The translations under genes were made by a program, and so were the position numbers. The notes under the pieces were generated by a model. The model was not told the origin of the DNA. It was given only the letters and a program-made list of their open reading frames with translations, and searched no databases. Shown here one piece after another: positions 9,140 to 18,560 of a stretch of DNA of 64,000 nt. The stretch lies in NCBI RefSeq assembly GCF_011605345.1, contig NZ_JAAOXM010000014.1, positions 1 through 64,000 of the forward strand, given 5' to 3'. Positions within the stretch are counted from its first letter, which is position 1; each line of letters opens with the position of its first letter. The DNA is from Burkholderia sp. D-99. GTDB lineage: Bacteria; Pseudomonadota; Gammaproteobacteria; Burkholderiales; Burkholderiaceae.

Positions 9140-9424
9140 TTTGCCGGGCCTGCCCAACGCCGACAGACCCGATCCACGTCGGATGCCGGTTGAGTCTGCT
9201 TCGTCAGGTTTAGCGACCTGGAGATATGACGTCGCAAGACGACTTGGCGTCCAGCCGCGATCCCCGGCCCATCTTGCCCGGCAATCAAATTGCGATCCAC
9301 CGGAAGGAATTTGTCAGGGAAAGTCCCGCCCCGCGCAGCTCGGTTTTTTGTTGACCGACATCGTATAACGCCGTCATGATTTCCTGAAAACAAAGGTCCC
9401 ATCCACCGACCGAAGTGAGGAGAC

Positions 9425-10591
9425 ATGAACGCCACCACGATCGCTCGCCGTGTCCGCCGGATCGCACTCGCCCTGGGCTTCACGCTGTCGGCCGCGGCAG
9501 CCGTTGCCGCCCCCGTGTCGCTGAACATCGTCGATGTCGCGGGCAACCTGCAGCTCACGCAGAAGGCCATCGAAGCCTTCAGGGACAAGAACCCGAACCT
9601 CGTGTCGAACGTCACGTTCACGAACGCGCCGGCACCTCAACTGCCCGGCAAGATCAAGGCGATGCAGGCGGCGGGGCGCGCCGACATCGACCTCGTGCTG
9701 ACGGGCACCGACGCGCTGGCCGCCGGCATCGAGCAAAACCTGTGGCTGAAGCTGCTGCCCGACAACGCGGGCGCGTTCCCCGGCGTGCTCGACAAGTACG
9801 CGCCCGGCCCGCGCAAGATGCAGGACCTTGCACAGGGCTTCGGTCTCGAAGTCGCCTACATGCCGGCCGGCCCGCTGCTCGAATACAACCCGGCGAAGGT
9901 CAGTGATCCGCCGAAAACACCCGATCAGTTGCTTGCATGGTGCAAGGCGCACCCGAACAAGCTGATCTACGCGCGCCCGGCGAATTCGGGCCCCGGCCGC
10001 ACGTTCCTGATGGGGCTGCCGTACGTGCTCGGCGACAAGAACCCGCAGGACCCGATCAACGGCTGGGACAAGACCTGGGCGTTCCTGAAGCAGCTCAACG
10101 ACTGCGTCCCGTACTACCCGGGCGGCACGTCGGCCGTGATGAAGGAACTCGGCGAGGGCACGCGCGACATGACCGTGACCGTGACCGGCTGGGACCTCAA
10201 CCCGCGCGCGCTTGGCATCGTGCCGGCCGAATTCAGGATCCAGGCATTCGACAACATGACGTGGGTCAACGATGCGCACTACATGGTGATCCCGAAGGGC
10301 GTACCGAAGGACAAGCTCGACGTGCTGTTCAAGCTGATGAACTTCCTGCTCGAACCGGCGCAGCAGGCGATGACCTACGACGACGGTTACTTCTACCCGG
10401 GCCCGGCGGTGAAGGGCGTGACGCTCGAGATGGCGCCCGCGCACAGCCAGGAAGTGGTCCGCAAGTTCGGCCGCCCCGAGTACGCGAAGCTGCTGGCGGA
10501 TCGCCCGCACGTGCAGCCGCTCAGCGCGCAGGCGATGGTCGCCGCGTTCCAGAAGTGGGATCGCGAGATCGGTTCGCAGAAGTCGAAGTGA
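9425..10591 (+). CDS. ABC transporter periplasmic substrate-binding protein
   Basis: The 388-residue protein carries a twin-Arg-like, Arg-rich N-terminus and a hydrophobic signal peptide with a likely cut after AAAVAA (about residue 29). The mature part resembles extracellular solute-binding family 1 proteins of the polyamine/iron/thiamine group (GTDALAAGIEQNLWLKLLP, YARPANSGPGRTFLMGLPY). The ribosome site gaggagac precedes the ATG. It is the first gene of a four-gene importer operon with the ATPase and two permeases. The ligand cannot be read with confidence; a polyamine-like cation or a small organic ligand are both possible. Confidence 0.9.
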   Translation: MNATTIARRVRRIALALGFTLSAAAAVAAPVSLNIVDVAGNLQLTQKAIEAFRDKNPNLVSNVTFTNAPAPQLPGKIKAMQAAGRADIDLVLTGTDALAAGIEQNLWLKLLPDNAGAFPGVLDKYAPGPRKMQDLAQGFGLEVAYMPAGPLLEYNPAKVSDPPKTPDQLLAWCKAHPNKLIYARPANSGPGRTFLMGLPYVLGDKNPQDPINGWDKTWAFLKQLNDCVPYYPGGTSAVMKELGEGTRDMTVTVTGWDLNPRALGIVPAEFRIQAFDNMTWVNDAHYMVIPKGVPKDKLDVLFKLMNFLLEPAQQAMTYDDGYFYPGPAVKGVTLEMAPAHSQEVVRKFGRPEYAKLLADRPHVQPLSAQAMVAAFQKWDREIGSQKSK

Positions 10592-10640
10592 CGCATGGGC
10601 CGGCGGGCGCCGCGGCGTCCGCGTCGATGGAGTTCGCGCA

Positions 10641-11720
10641 ATGAAGCACAGTTTCGAACGGCTGCGGCTCGATGGCGTCAGCCGCAGCTTCACCAATGCG
10701 CAAGGCGCGCAGGTCGCCGCGCTGAACGGGCTCGATCTCGAGATCCGGCGCGGCGAGTTCATCGCGCTGCTCGGCCCGTCGGGCTGCGGCAAGTCGACCG
10801 CGCTGAACTGCATCGCGGGGCTGCAGCCGCTGACGAGCGGCGGCATCTGGCTCGACGACACGCGCATCGACGTGCTGCCGCCCGAGCGCCGCGGCTTCGG
10901 GATGGTATTCCAGAACTACGCGCTGTTTCCGCACATGTCGGTGCTCGAGAACGTCGGCTTCGGCCTCAGGATGCGCGGCGTGCCAAAGCAGGAAACCCGG
11001 CGGCGCGCGCAGCAGGCGCTCGAACTCGTGCAGCTCGTCGGGCACGAGGGCAAGCTGCCCGGGCAATTGTCGGGCGGGCAGCAGCAGCGCGTCGCGATCG
11101 CACGCGCGATCGTCATCGAGCCGCCGCTCGTGCTGATGGACGAACCGCTGTCGAACCTCGACACGAAGCTGCGCATCGAGATGCGCGCCGAGATCCGCCG
11201 CATCCACACGCAACTCGAACGCGCGACGATCTACGTGACGCACGACCAGGACGAGGCGCTGTCGATGGCCGACCGCATCGTCGTGATGAAGGAGGGCGTC
11301 GTGCAGCAGGTCGCGACGCCGAAGGACGTCTACACGCGCCCGCACAACCTGCATGTCGCGCGCTTCATGGGTTATCGCAACGTGCTGCCGTTCACGCTCG
11401 AAGGGATGGCCGGCGACCACGTGAGCGTCAGCGCCGCCGGAGTGCGACTCACGGGCGTGCCGATGGCCGGCTTCGACGCGAAGGACGTCGCGGTCGCGCT
11501 GCGCCCCGACGACATCGAGCGCGCGGAAGCAGGCGCCGACAACGCGTTCGACGCGACGGTCGAAACGGTCGAGTACGGAGGCCGCGATTCGCTGATCCGT
11601 GCGCTCACGCCGTTCGGCCCGATCTGGGCGCGCGTGGCCGGCGAATTCGCGGAAGGCGAGCCGTTGCGGCTGCGCGTGGCGCCGTCGCGCACGCTCGTCT
11701 ATGCGGAAGACGCGCAATGA
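10641..11720 (+). CDS. ABC transporter ATP-binding protein (PotA-like)
   Basis: The 359-residue length is that of PotA/FbpC-type importers with a C-terminal TOBE regulatory domain. Walker A is GPSGCGKST (residues 45-53), the signature is LSGGQQQR (about 143-150), Walker B is VLMDEP, and the H-loop is YVTHDQDEA. The C-terminal 120 residues (VALRPDDIERAEAG onward) match the TOBE fold. It powers uptake through the two following permeases. Its stop overlaps a non-productive ATG; the next real start is at 11767. Confidence 0.94.
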   Translation: MKHSFERLRLDGVSRSFTNAQGAQVAALNGLDLEIRRGEFIALLGPSGCGKSTALNCIAGLQPLTSGGIWLDDTRIDVLPPERRGFGMVFQNYALFPHMSVLENVGFGLRMRGVPKQETRRRAQQALELVQLVGHEGKLPGQLSGGQQQRVAIARAIVIEPPLVLMDEPLSNLDTKLRIEMRAEIRRIHTQLERATIYVTHDQDEALSMADRIVVMKEGVVQQVATPKDVYTRPHNLHVARFMGYRNVLPFTLEGMAGDHVSVSAAGVRLTGVPMAGFDAKDVAVALRPDDIERAEAGADNAFDATVETVEYGGRDSLIRALTPFGPIWARVAGEFAEGEPLRLRVAPSRTLVYAEDAQ

Positions 11721-11766
11721 ACGGCCGCCGCACCGCGTGCGCGACAGCGCGTCACCGGGAGGCCGC

Positions 11767-12636
11767 ATGAGCACGCTCCCGGCCGGCACGCCGCGCGACG
11801 CGAAGGCGTGGCTCGTCACGCCCGCGCTCGCGTTCATCGTCGCGCTGTTCATCTATCCGTTCGCGTACGGTCTCGTGCTGTCGTTCCAGCCGATGAACGG
11901 CGGCGGCGTGCTCGCGAACTACGTGCAGTTCTTCACCGACACCGCGATGTGGCCGACCGTGCTCGTCACGCTGAAGCTCGCGGTGCCGGCGACGCTGATC
12001 AACGTCGGCGTCGCGGTGCCCGTCGCGTTCGCGCTGCGCCGCCATTCGCCGTACCAGAAGTTCGTCACGACGCTGCTCGTGATTCCCGTCACGCTCGGCA
12101 CGGTGCTCGTCGCCGACGGGATGCTCACGTATTTCGGGCCGAACGGCTGGTTCCCGCAGGCGTTGCAGGGGCTGCACCTGTACACCGACGAAGTGCGCCT
12201 CACGCACAACTACTGGGGCGTGTTGCTGTCGCTGATCGTGTCGGGCTTTCCGTTCGCGTTCCTGCTGATGCTGTCGTACATCAGCGGCATCGACCCGACG
12301 CTCGCGCGTGCCGCGGCGACGCTCGGCGCGAACCCGTGGCAGCAGTTCCGGCGGATCTACCTGCCGCTGCTCGTGCCGGGGCTCACGATGGCCGCGTGCC
12401 TGTCGTTCGTGCAGGCGTTCTCGGTGTTCCCGTCGGCCGTGCTGCTCGGCGCGCCGGCCGGGCCCACGCGCGTGATCTCGATCGCGGCGGCGGAAGCCGC
12501 GTTCGAGAGCTACGACTATTCGCTCGCATCCGCGATCGCGATCGTGATGGGCTTCGTGCAATTGCTGGTGGTCGCATCGATGCTCGGTGCACGGCGCTTC
12601 TTCTATACCGGCGCGGTGACGGGAGGCAAGGGCTGA
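11767..12636 (+). CDS. ABC transporter inner-membrane permease 1
   Basis: A 289-residue inner-membrane protein of the PotB type with about six transmembrane helices. The EAA loop that contacts the ATPase reads ARAAATLGANPWQQFRRIYLPLLVPG. The start at 11767 follows gggaggccgc; upstream in-frame codons lack a ribosome site. The stop codon overlaps the next start (tgATGa arrangement at 12634-12638), so translation of the two permeases is coupled. Confidence 0.92.
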   Translation: MSTLPAGTPRDAKAWLVTPALAFIVALFIYPFAYGLVLSFQPMNGGGVLANYVQFFTDTAMWPTVLVTLKLAVPATLINVGVAVPVAFALRRHSPYQKFVTTLLVIPVTLGTVLVADGMLTYFGPNGWFPQALQGLHLYTDEVRLTHNYWGVLLSLIVSGFPFAFLLMLSYISGIDPTLARAAATLGANPWQQFRRIYLPLLVPGLTMAACLSFVQAFSVFPSAVLLGAPAGPTRVISIAAAEAAFESYDYSLASAIAIVMGFVQLLVVASMLGARRFFYTGAVTGGKG

Positions 12637-13568
12637 TGGCGACCGACAATCGTGCCGCCCGCGCGTGGCCGCCGAAGCACGACGCGCCCGACCCGCCCGA
12701 TGTGCGGCCCGCCGACGCGAGGAAACCGCGGAAGATGACACGCAATCTCGCCGGCCGTGCGTGGCAGGCGCTCGTCTGGGGGCTGATGGCGTTCTTCCTG
12801 CTGAACGTGATGCTGCTGATCGCGACCGTCGCGGTGAACTCGATCGCGACACGCTGGTTCGGCACGCCGCTGCCGCAGGGCTTCACGCTGCACTGGTACG
12901 CGAAGGCGTGGGAGGACTTCCAGCTCGCGAGTGTGCTGTGGGTGACCGTCGAGGTCGTCGGCGCGGTCGTGCTGCTGTCGATCGCGCTCGGCGTGCCGGC
13001 CGCCTATGCGCTGGCGCGCGTGCAGTTTCGCGGCAAGCGCTTCGCGCTGCTGGTGTTCCTGCTGCCGCTGATGGTGCCGCCTGTCACGTACGGGATCCCG
13101 ATGGCCACCGTGATGTACAAGGTCGGGCTCGCGGGCACGCTGCCCGGCGTAATCCTCGCCAATCTCGTGCCGGCGCTGCCGTTCGTGATCCTCGTGATGA
13201 CGCCGTTCATCGAGCAGATCGATCCGAATCTCGAGGCCGCCGCGCGCATCTTCGGCGCGAACACGTGGCGATATTTCCGCCACGTGCTGCTGCCGCTGCT
13301 CGTGCCCGGCATGCTCGCGGCGGGGCTGCTCGTGCTGGTGCGCACGATCGGGATGTTCGAGCTGACCTTCTTCACCGCGGGGCCGAGCACGCAGACGCTC
13401 GTCGTCGCGCTGTATTACGCGGTGTTCTCGACCGGCGTGCGCGCGCCGCAGTCGATCGACGCGATGGCGATGATCTACATGGCCATCACGCTCGTGTGGG
13501 TGGTGATCGCGCTGCAGTTCGTGAGCCCGACGCAGCTGGTCAGCCGCGTGAAGCAGGAGCGGCAGTAG
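12636..13568 (+). CDS. ABC transporter inner-membrane permease 2
   Basis: A 310-residue permease of the PotC type. After about 45 hydrophilic residues come six helices; the EAA loop is LEAAARIFGANTWRYFRHVLLPLLVPG. The long cytoplasmic N-terminus (residues 1-45, rich in Pro, Asp and Arg) is unusual; an internal start MTRNLAGRAW at 12735 would give a more standard length of 277 residues. The ATG at 12636 is kept because it overlaps the preceding stop. Confidence 0.9.
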   Translation: MATDNRAARAWPPKHDAPDPPDVRPADARKPRKMTRNLAGRAWQALVWGLMAFFLLNVMLLIATVAVNSIATRWFGTPLPQGFTLHWYAKAWEDFQLASVLWVTVEVVGAVVLLSIALGVPAAYALARVQFRGKRFALLVFLLPLMVPPVTYGIPMATVMYKVGLAGTLPGVILANLVPALPFVILVMTPFIEQIDPNLEAAARIFGANTWRYFRHVLLPLLVPGMLAAGLLVLVRTIGMFELTFFTAGPSTQTLVVALYYAVFSTGVRAPQSIDAMAMIYMAITLVWVVIALQFVSPTQLVSRVKQERQ

Positions 13569-13732
13569 AAGAGAAGAGGGGGCGCCGTGCCGCGGCTCGT
13601 CCGTGCAATTGGTTACAAATGGATACCGCGTACGACGCGCGGACGTTGCAGACTACGCGGCGTACCGGCCTGGCGACTGCGTTCGTGCATGTCGCCGCAT
13701 GCCCCCGACGTTGACCCGATTGACGGATATCC

Positions 13733-14170
13733 ATGAAGTTTCAAACACTGCTGACACTCGGCTGTGCATCGACCCTGCTGGCCGCCTGCAACCTGCTCCA
13801 CGACGGCCCCGGATCGAGCGACGTCGACGCCGCCGTGCGCCGCGCGCTCGAGGCGGAAAACCACGGCGGCCTGAACGCGCTGTTCGGCCAGCCGCTGCCC
13901 GTCTCGGCCGATGTCGTGTCGGCGAAGCCCGATGGCGACTGCAAGAAGCTCGGCGATCGCACCTACTCGTGCGACATCGTGGTCACGTGGCGCAATACCG
14001 ACTACAAGCCCTCGCGTGCGAACCTGACCTTCGTGCAGGCCGCCGACGGCTCGTGGCAGACGTCCGGCGTCGACGCGGCGATCGTGACGGGCACCGCGAA
14101 ATCGCTGGTCGACCAGATCGGCAAGGCATGGCCCGGCAATGCGGCGAGCGGTGCGTCGGCGCCGCAGTGA
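13733..14170 (+). CDS. putative lipoprotein
   Basis: A 145-residue protein with a lipoprotein signal: MKFQTLLTLGCASTLLAAC, lipidation expected at Cys19. The mature part contains a cysteine pair (DGDCKKL, YSCDIVV) that could form a disulfide and ends in a disordered GNAASGASAPQ tail. No family recognised. It probably sits in the periplasmic leaflet of a membrane. It is monocistronic, 164 bp behind the ABC operon. Confidence 0.75.
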   Translation: MKFQTLLTLGCASTLLAACNLLHDGPGSSDVDAAVRRALEAENHGGLNALFGQPLPVSADVVSAKPDGDCKKLGDRTYSCDIVVTWRNTDYKPSRANLTFVQAADGSWQTSGVDAAIVTGTAKSLVDQIGKAWPGNAASGASAPQ

Positions 14171-14421
14171 CGCAGTGACGTGCACGGCCGACCGGCTGAT
14201 CGTTTCCCTCCCGTGATGCGCGGCCTGTCGCGCCTGGACGCCGCACCGTTCCTTCTGCCGACGGCACGCCATCGACCGATTGCCCACGCGTGATTCGCCG
14301 CATGCACCTGGTGCAGCGGCGGGTCAGCGCCCGCGACGGGCCAGGCCGGACACAGTTGCCAGCAACGCCGACACGGTGCGGAGTCGGGCGACGCAGCGGC
14401 TTCCGCGCCGATACCCGACGA

Positions 14422-14505
14422 TTACGCGACGCGCGCTTCGGCCGCCTGGATATCGTCCTGATATGGGCCTTTCAGCGTCTTGTAACCGGCTTGTTCGACC
14501 CACAC
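14422..14505 (-). pseudogene. relic of a DUF4148 protein (C-terminal part)
   Basis: Read on the minus strand this stretch gives VEQAGYKTLKGPYQDDIQAAEARVA followed by TAA at 14424-14422. This matches the core of the DUF4148 genes elsewhere in the window (LEQAGYRPGR...YPDDLQAAL and LERAGYNP...YADSLQAAEAKIA). Upstream the frame continues without a signal peptide or a plausible start, so only the tail of an ancestral gene survives. The remainder of the 14171-14643 gap shows nothing else convincing. Confidence 0.55.
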
Positions 14506-14612
14506 TCGAGCGTGGATTGGCAGAGAAAAAGGGCGCGAGCATCGGAGCCGCGTGCGATTGAAGGCATCCTCGGTATGCGGGCCGAGTTATAGGGAAAACC
14601 CTTATTTCGAGC

Positions 14613-14618
14613 TATAAT
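14613..14618 (+). promoter_or_regulatory. consensus -10 hexamer (TATAAT)
   Basis: A perfect TATAAT lies 26 bases upstream of the small membrane protein start at 14644, in a locally AT-richer stretch (aacccttatttcgagctataatc). A clear -35 box is not visible. Confidence 0.45.
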
Positions 14619-14643
14619 CACGGCCTAAGAGATAGGTCGAACC

Positions 14644-14856
14644 ATGCCTGAACGTTTCCAAACCCTTGAAAAATTTGTGTTTTCCCTCGTCGTGATGTCC
14701 GCAGTCGTGTGCTCGGCATTCCTCGCGTACGAGCGTCACCCCGAGATCAAGATCGCGCTGCACGAAGGCGAAGCGCTGATGCGCGAGAGCGCCAAGTATT
14801 CGGTCATCTGCTCGCCGTCCAAGGTCGATCCTTGCGTCGAGATGTCCGCTTACTGA
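14644..14856 (+). CDS. small membrane-anchored hypothetical protein (70 residues)
   Basis: MPERFQTLEKFVFSLVVMSAVVCSAFLAYER begins with one hydrophobic helix (about residues 11-28), followed by a short, probably periplasmic tail with two cysteines (VICSPSKVDPCVEM) that could be disulfide-linked. A TATAAT box lies just upstream. No family recognised; the frame has normal local codon bias and a clear start. Confidence 0.6.
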   Translation: MPERFQTLEKFVFSLVVMSAVVCSAFLAYERHPEIKIALHEGEALMRESAKYSVICSPSKVDPCVEMSAY

Positions 14857-15072
14857 AGCGCGCGCATTCACGTCGGGATCAGCGCGCCGGGTGGTGCGCT
14901 GCAGCCGGCACGGGCGACTTCCAGGGCTGGCCCTACAGCATCGGCGGCCTGAATGTCTTGACGTAACGCTCGTCGGGCATTCAGAAACCAGCCGCAAGAT
15001 AGGGCGGATGCATGAACCCGATGCACGAACCCTTTACGTGCCGAGTCGCTGGCGTAAGCAGCTCCCATCTCC

Positions 15073-15106
15073 AAAGCCCCGCTTCGAGCAATCGCGCGGG
15101 GCTTTT
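15073..15106 (+). terminator. rho-independent terminator
   Basis: The arms gccccgc (15076-15082) and gcggggc (15096-15102) enclose a 13-base loop and are followed by tttt. It lies downstream of the small membrane protein and just before the end of the convergent dehydrogenase gene. The A run on the other side makes it potentially bidirectional. Confidence 0.75.
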
Positions 15107-15145
15107 CCCTTTCGGCGGTCGAAACGATCCCCGCGGCGGCGCGCG

Positions 15146-16111
15146 TCACACCACATGCGTCGGGGTGCCCTCGACAAACGCGGCGACATTGTCGACGAGC
15201 TGATCGGCGAGCGCCTGCATCGCTTCGTTGCTCGCCCACGCAACGTGCGGCGTCAGGAGGAAGGCCGGATGCGACAGGATCGCGTGGAACGGATGCGCGG
15301 CCGGCAGCGGCTCCTGCGTGACCACGTCGAACCCCGCGCCCGCGATCTGCCCCGACTGCAACGCGTCGACGAGCGCGTGCTCATCCACGAGCCCGCCGCG
15401 CGCGGTATTGATCAGCAGCGGCCGGCGCGCCATCCGCGCGAACGCGGCCGCGTCGATCAGGTGCCGCGTCGCGGGCGTGAGCGGGCAGTGCAGCGTGATC
15501 ACGTCGCTTTCTCGAAGCAGCGTGTCGAGCGGCGCGTAGTCGCCACCCGACGCATCGCCGTGCGCCGCGAACCGCACCCGCATGTCGAGCGCGCGGGCAA
15601 TGCCGGCCACCGCGCGCCCGAGCACGCCGTCGCCGACAATCCCGAGCGTCGAGCCGGCCAGGTCGCGAATCGGATGATCGAAAAAGCAGAACTGCCCGCT
15701 GTCGAGCCAGCGCCCCGCGCGCACCGCGTCGCGGTACGCGACGAGGCTGCGGCGCAGCGCGAAGATCAGCGCGAACGTGTGCTCGGGCACCGTACGGACC
15801 GCATACCCGCGAATGTTGCTCACGACGATGCCACGCGCGGCGCACGCGTCGAGATCGACGATGTCGGTGCCCGTCGCGGCGATCGCGATCATCCGCAGGC
15901 GCCGCGCATCGGCAAGCGCCGCCGCGTCGAGCCGCACCTTGTTGGTCACGACGATGTCCGCGTCGCCGATGCGCGCGGCGACCTCGTGTGCGGCCGTTCG
16001 CTCGAACGTGCGCAACACGTGCGGAAACGGGAACGGCTTCAGCACGGTTTGCGGCGACAGCGTCGCGCGGTCGAGGAACACGATCTTCGCGGGAGAGGAA
16101 ACAGAAAACAT
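15146..16111 (-). CDS. D-2-hydroxyacid dehydrogenase (glycerate/hydroxypyruvate reductase type)
   Basis: The 321-residue length is normal for the family. NAD-binding motif LGIVGDGVLGRAV in the central Rossmann domain; catalytic Arg in NTARGGLVDEHAL, Glu in VVTQEPLP and His in LTPHVAW are all present. The enzyme interconverts D-2-hydroxyacids such as glycerate and their 2-oxo acids using NAD(P)H. The start at 16111 is chosen because gagaggaaacag precedes it; the longer frame up to 16231 would add an Arg-rich non-conserved extension. It is divergent from the CoA-transferase cluster and may be functionally linked. Confidence 0.9.
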   Translation of the reverse strand: MFSVSSPAKIVFLDRATLSPQTVLKPFPFPHVLRTFERTAAHEVAARIGDADIVVTNKVRLDAAALADARRLRMIAIAATGTDIVDLDACAARGIVVSNIRGYAVRTVPEHTFALIFALRRSLVAYRDAVRAGRWLDSGQFCFFDHPIRDLAGSTLGIVGDGVLGRAVAGIARALDMRVRFAAHGDASGGDYAPLDTLLRESDVITLHCPLTPATRHLIDAAAFARMARRPLLINTARGGLVDEHALVDALQSGQIAGAGFDVVTQEPLPAAHPFHAILSHPAFLLTPHVAWASNEAMQALADQLVDNVAAFVEGTPTHVV

Positions 16112-16362
16112 GGCGGGTCTCGCTGACGGGCGCCCGGCGGGCGCGCAACGGGTTCGATTCTGCCGGCGGCGCGCGTGCCGTCGTTTGACCGTTGCGCGAG
16201 TGCGCTTTCCCGGAGGGAAAGGCTGACGCATCGCGCATGTGAACGGACGGGATGCACGCCTTTCCGTTTCGGAAAGGCTGGTTGAGCATCGATCGATTTT
16301 CGCCGGGCGCGAACGCCGTCATGATCGCCGTCATCGACAACACGATTTCATCGGAGACAGCC

Positions 16363-17553
16363 ATGACTCGCCCCCTGGACGGCATCCGCGTGCTGGAACT
16401 CGGACAACTGATCGCCGGCCCGTTCGCGGGCCGGATGCTCGCCGAGTTCGGCGCGGACGTGCTCAAGGTCGAGCCGCCCGGGCTCGGCGACCCGCTGCGC
16501 AAATGGCGGCTGCTGCACGACGGTACGTCGGTCTGGTGGGCCGCGCAGTCGCGCAACAAGACCTCGCTGACGCTCGACCTGCGCACGCCCGAAGGGCAGG
16601 ACGTCGTGCGCCGCCTCGTCGCGGAAACCGACGTGCTGATCGAGAACTTCCGGCCCGGCACGCTCGAAGGCTGGGGGCTCGGCTGGGACGCGCTGTCCGC
16701 GATCAATCCGGGGCTCGTGATGCTGCGCGTGTCCGGCTTCGGCCAGACGGGCCCGTACCGCGACCGTCCCGGCTTCGGCGTGATCGCCGAGGCGATGGGC
16801 GGCCTGCGGCACCTGACCGGCGAGCCCGGCCGCACGCCGGTGCGCGTCGGCATCTCGCTCGGCGATTCGCTGTCGGCGCTGCACGGCGTGATCGGCGTGC
16901 TGCTCGCGCTGCGGCATCGCGAGCAGCAGGGCGGCAAGGGGCAGGTCGTCGACGTCGCGCTGTACGAGTCGGTGTTCAACATGATGGAAAGCCTGCTGCC
17001 CGAATACTCGGCGTTCGGCGCCGTGCGCGAGGCGGCCGGCAGCAGCCTGCCCGGCATCGCGCCGACCAACGCGTACCGCTGCCGCGACGGCAAGTACGCG
17101 CTGATCGCCGGCAACGGCGACAGCATCTTCCGGCGCCTGATGGAACTGATCGGCCGGCCCGATCTCGGCAACGATCCCGCGCTCGCGCACAACGACGGGC
17201 GGGTCGCGCAGGTCGAACGCATCGACGCGGCAATCGGCGAATGGAGCGCGCGGCATGATCTCGACGCCGTGCTCGCGGCACTGAACGAAGCCCGCATCCC
17301 GTCCGGGCGCATCTACGACGTGGCCGACATCGCAGCCGATCCGCATTACCGCGCGCGCGACATGCTGGTCGATGCCGCGCTGCCTGACGGCACGCCCGTG
17401 CTCGTACCCGGCATCGTGCCGAAGCTCGGTGCGACGCCCGGGCGCATCGAGCGCCCGGCGCCCGCGCTGGGCGCGGATACCGACGCGGTACTCGAATCGC
17501 TCGGCATCGATGCCACGACGCGCGGCGACTGGCGCACGCGCGGCGTGATCTGA
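16363..17553 (+). CDS. CaiB/BaiF family (class III) CoA-transferase
   Basis: A 396-residue protein. Conserved class III elements: LDGIRVLELGQLIAGPFAGRMLAEFGADV at the N-terminus, the nucleophile Asp in LGDSLSALHG (D168, matching Asp169 of formyl-CoA transferase), and GKGQVVDVALYESVF. It moves CoA between carboxylic acids through an aspartyl thioester. An HMG-CoA-lyase-like gene follows after 22 bp, so the acid activated here is probably the substrate of that lyase. A longer frame from 16252 lacks a ribosome site, whereas cggagacagcc precedes 16363. Confidence 0.92.
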   Translation: MTRPLDGIRVLELGQLIAGPFAGRMLAEFGADVLKVEPPGLGDPLRKWRLLHDGTSVWWAAQSRNKTSLTLDLRTPEGQDVVRRLVAETDVLIENFRPGTLEGWGLGWDALSAINPGLVMLRVSGFGQTGPYRDRPGFGVIAEAMGGLRHLTGEPGRTPVRVGISLGDSLSALHGVIGVLLALRHREQQGGKGQVVDVALYESVFNMMESLLPEYSAFGAVREAAGSSLPGIAPTNAYRCRDGKYALIAGNGDSIFRRLMELIGRPDLGNDPALAHNDGRVAQVERIDAAIGEWSARHDLDAVLAALNEARIPSGRIYDVADIAADPHYRARDMLVDAALPDGTPVLVPGIVPKLGATPGRIERPAPALGADTDAVLESLGIDATTRGDWRTRGVI

Positions 17554-17575
17554 ACCCGAACCAGGAGACGACGAC

Positions 17576-18538
17576 ATGAGCAGGCAACGCACACGGCTCT
17601 ACATCCACGAAGTCGCGACGCGCGACGGTTTCCAGAATGAAGCGGCATTCGTCGATACCGACGACAAGATCGCGCTCGTCGACGCGCTGAGCGCGTGCGG
17701 CTACGCGAAGATCGAGGTCACGTCGTTCACGTCGCCAAAGGCGATCCCCGCGTTGCGCGACGCCGAGGCCGTGATGCACGGCATCGCGCGCGCACCGGGT
17801 GTCGTCTACACGGTGCTCGTGCCGAACGTGCGCGGTGCCGAGCGCGCGCTGTCGTGCGGCGTCGACGAAGTGAACCTCGTGATGTCGATGAGCGAAAGCC
17901 ACAACCGCGCGAACCTGCGGATGACGCGCGAGCAATCGTTCGCACAGCTGCGCGACGTGATCGACGCGGTCCGCGGCACAGGTGTCGCCATCAACGTATC
18001 GCTGTCGACCGCGATGGGCTGCCCGATGGAAGGGGATGTCGCGGCCGAGGGCGTGCTCGCCTGGATGCAGCGCTTCGCGGATCTCGGCGTGCACGGCTTC
18101 ACGCTGTGCGATACGACGGGCATGGCGTTTCCGTCGCAAGTGCGCGACTTGTCGGCACGTGCCCGCGAGCGCGTCGGCGCGCTGCAGCTCACGCTGCACT
18201 TCCACAACACGCGCGGGATGGCGCTCGCGAACACGCTCGCGGCACTCGACGCCGGGATCGACCGCTTCGACGCATCGCTCGGCGGCCTCGGCGGCTGCCC
18301 GTATGCGCCGGGGGCGACCGGCAACGCCTGCACCGAAGAACTCGTGCACATGCTCGAACTCGACGGCTACGATACGGGTGTCGATCTCGCGGCCGTGCTG
18401 GCCGCGTCGGCACGCCTGCCCGCGCTGATCGGCCATGACGTGCCGAGCCAGATCCTGAAGGCCGGGCGCCGCTCGGACCTTCATCCGCCGCCGCGCGCGG
18501 ACGCCGGCGACATGCCCGCGCAACGCGCTTTCTCATGA
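17576..18538 (+). CDS. hydroxymethylglutaryl-CoA lyase family protein
   Basis: A 320-residue TIM-barrel enzyme. Signature features: EVATRDGFQNE with the catalytic Arg, LHFHNTRG with two metal-binding His near residue 209, and DASLGGLGGCPYAPGATGN, where Cys241 is the flexible-loop catalytic cysteine of HMG-CoA lyases. The reaction is retro-Claisen-type cleavage of a 3-hydroxyacyl-CoA. Pairing with the CoA-transferase directly upstream suggests a free 3-hydroxy-3-methyl acid (for example a glutarate or an analogue) is activated and then split; the exact substrate is inferred only. Confidence 0.92.
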   Translation: MSRQRTRLYIHEVATRDGFQNEAAFVDTDDKIALVDALSACGYAKIEVTSFTSPKAIPALRDAEAVMHGIARAPGVVYTVLVPNVRGAERALSCGVDEVNLVMSMSESHNRANLRMTREQSFAQLRDVIDAVRGTGVAINVSLSTAMGCPMEGDVAAEGVLAWMQRFADLGVHGFTLCDTTGMAFPSQVRDLSARARERVGALQLTLHFHNTRGMALANTLAALDAGIDRFDASLGGLGGCPYAPGATGNACTEELVHMLELDGYDTGVDLAAVLAASARLPALIGHDVPSQILKAGRRSDLHPPPRADAGDMPAQRAFS

Positions 18539-18560
18539 ACAACCAACCGGAGCGAACCTC

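Noticed and set aside
14290-14592. 100-codon plus-strand frame in the gap before the small membrane protein
   Set aside because: No ribosome site or recognisable composition, and the minus strand of the same segment shows a DUF4148 relic.
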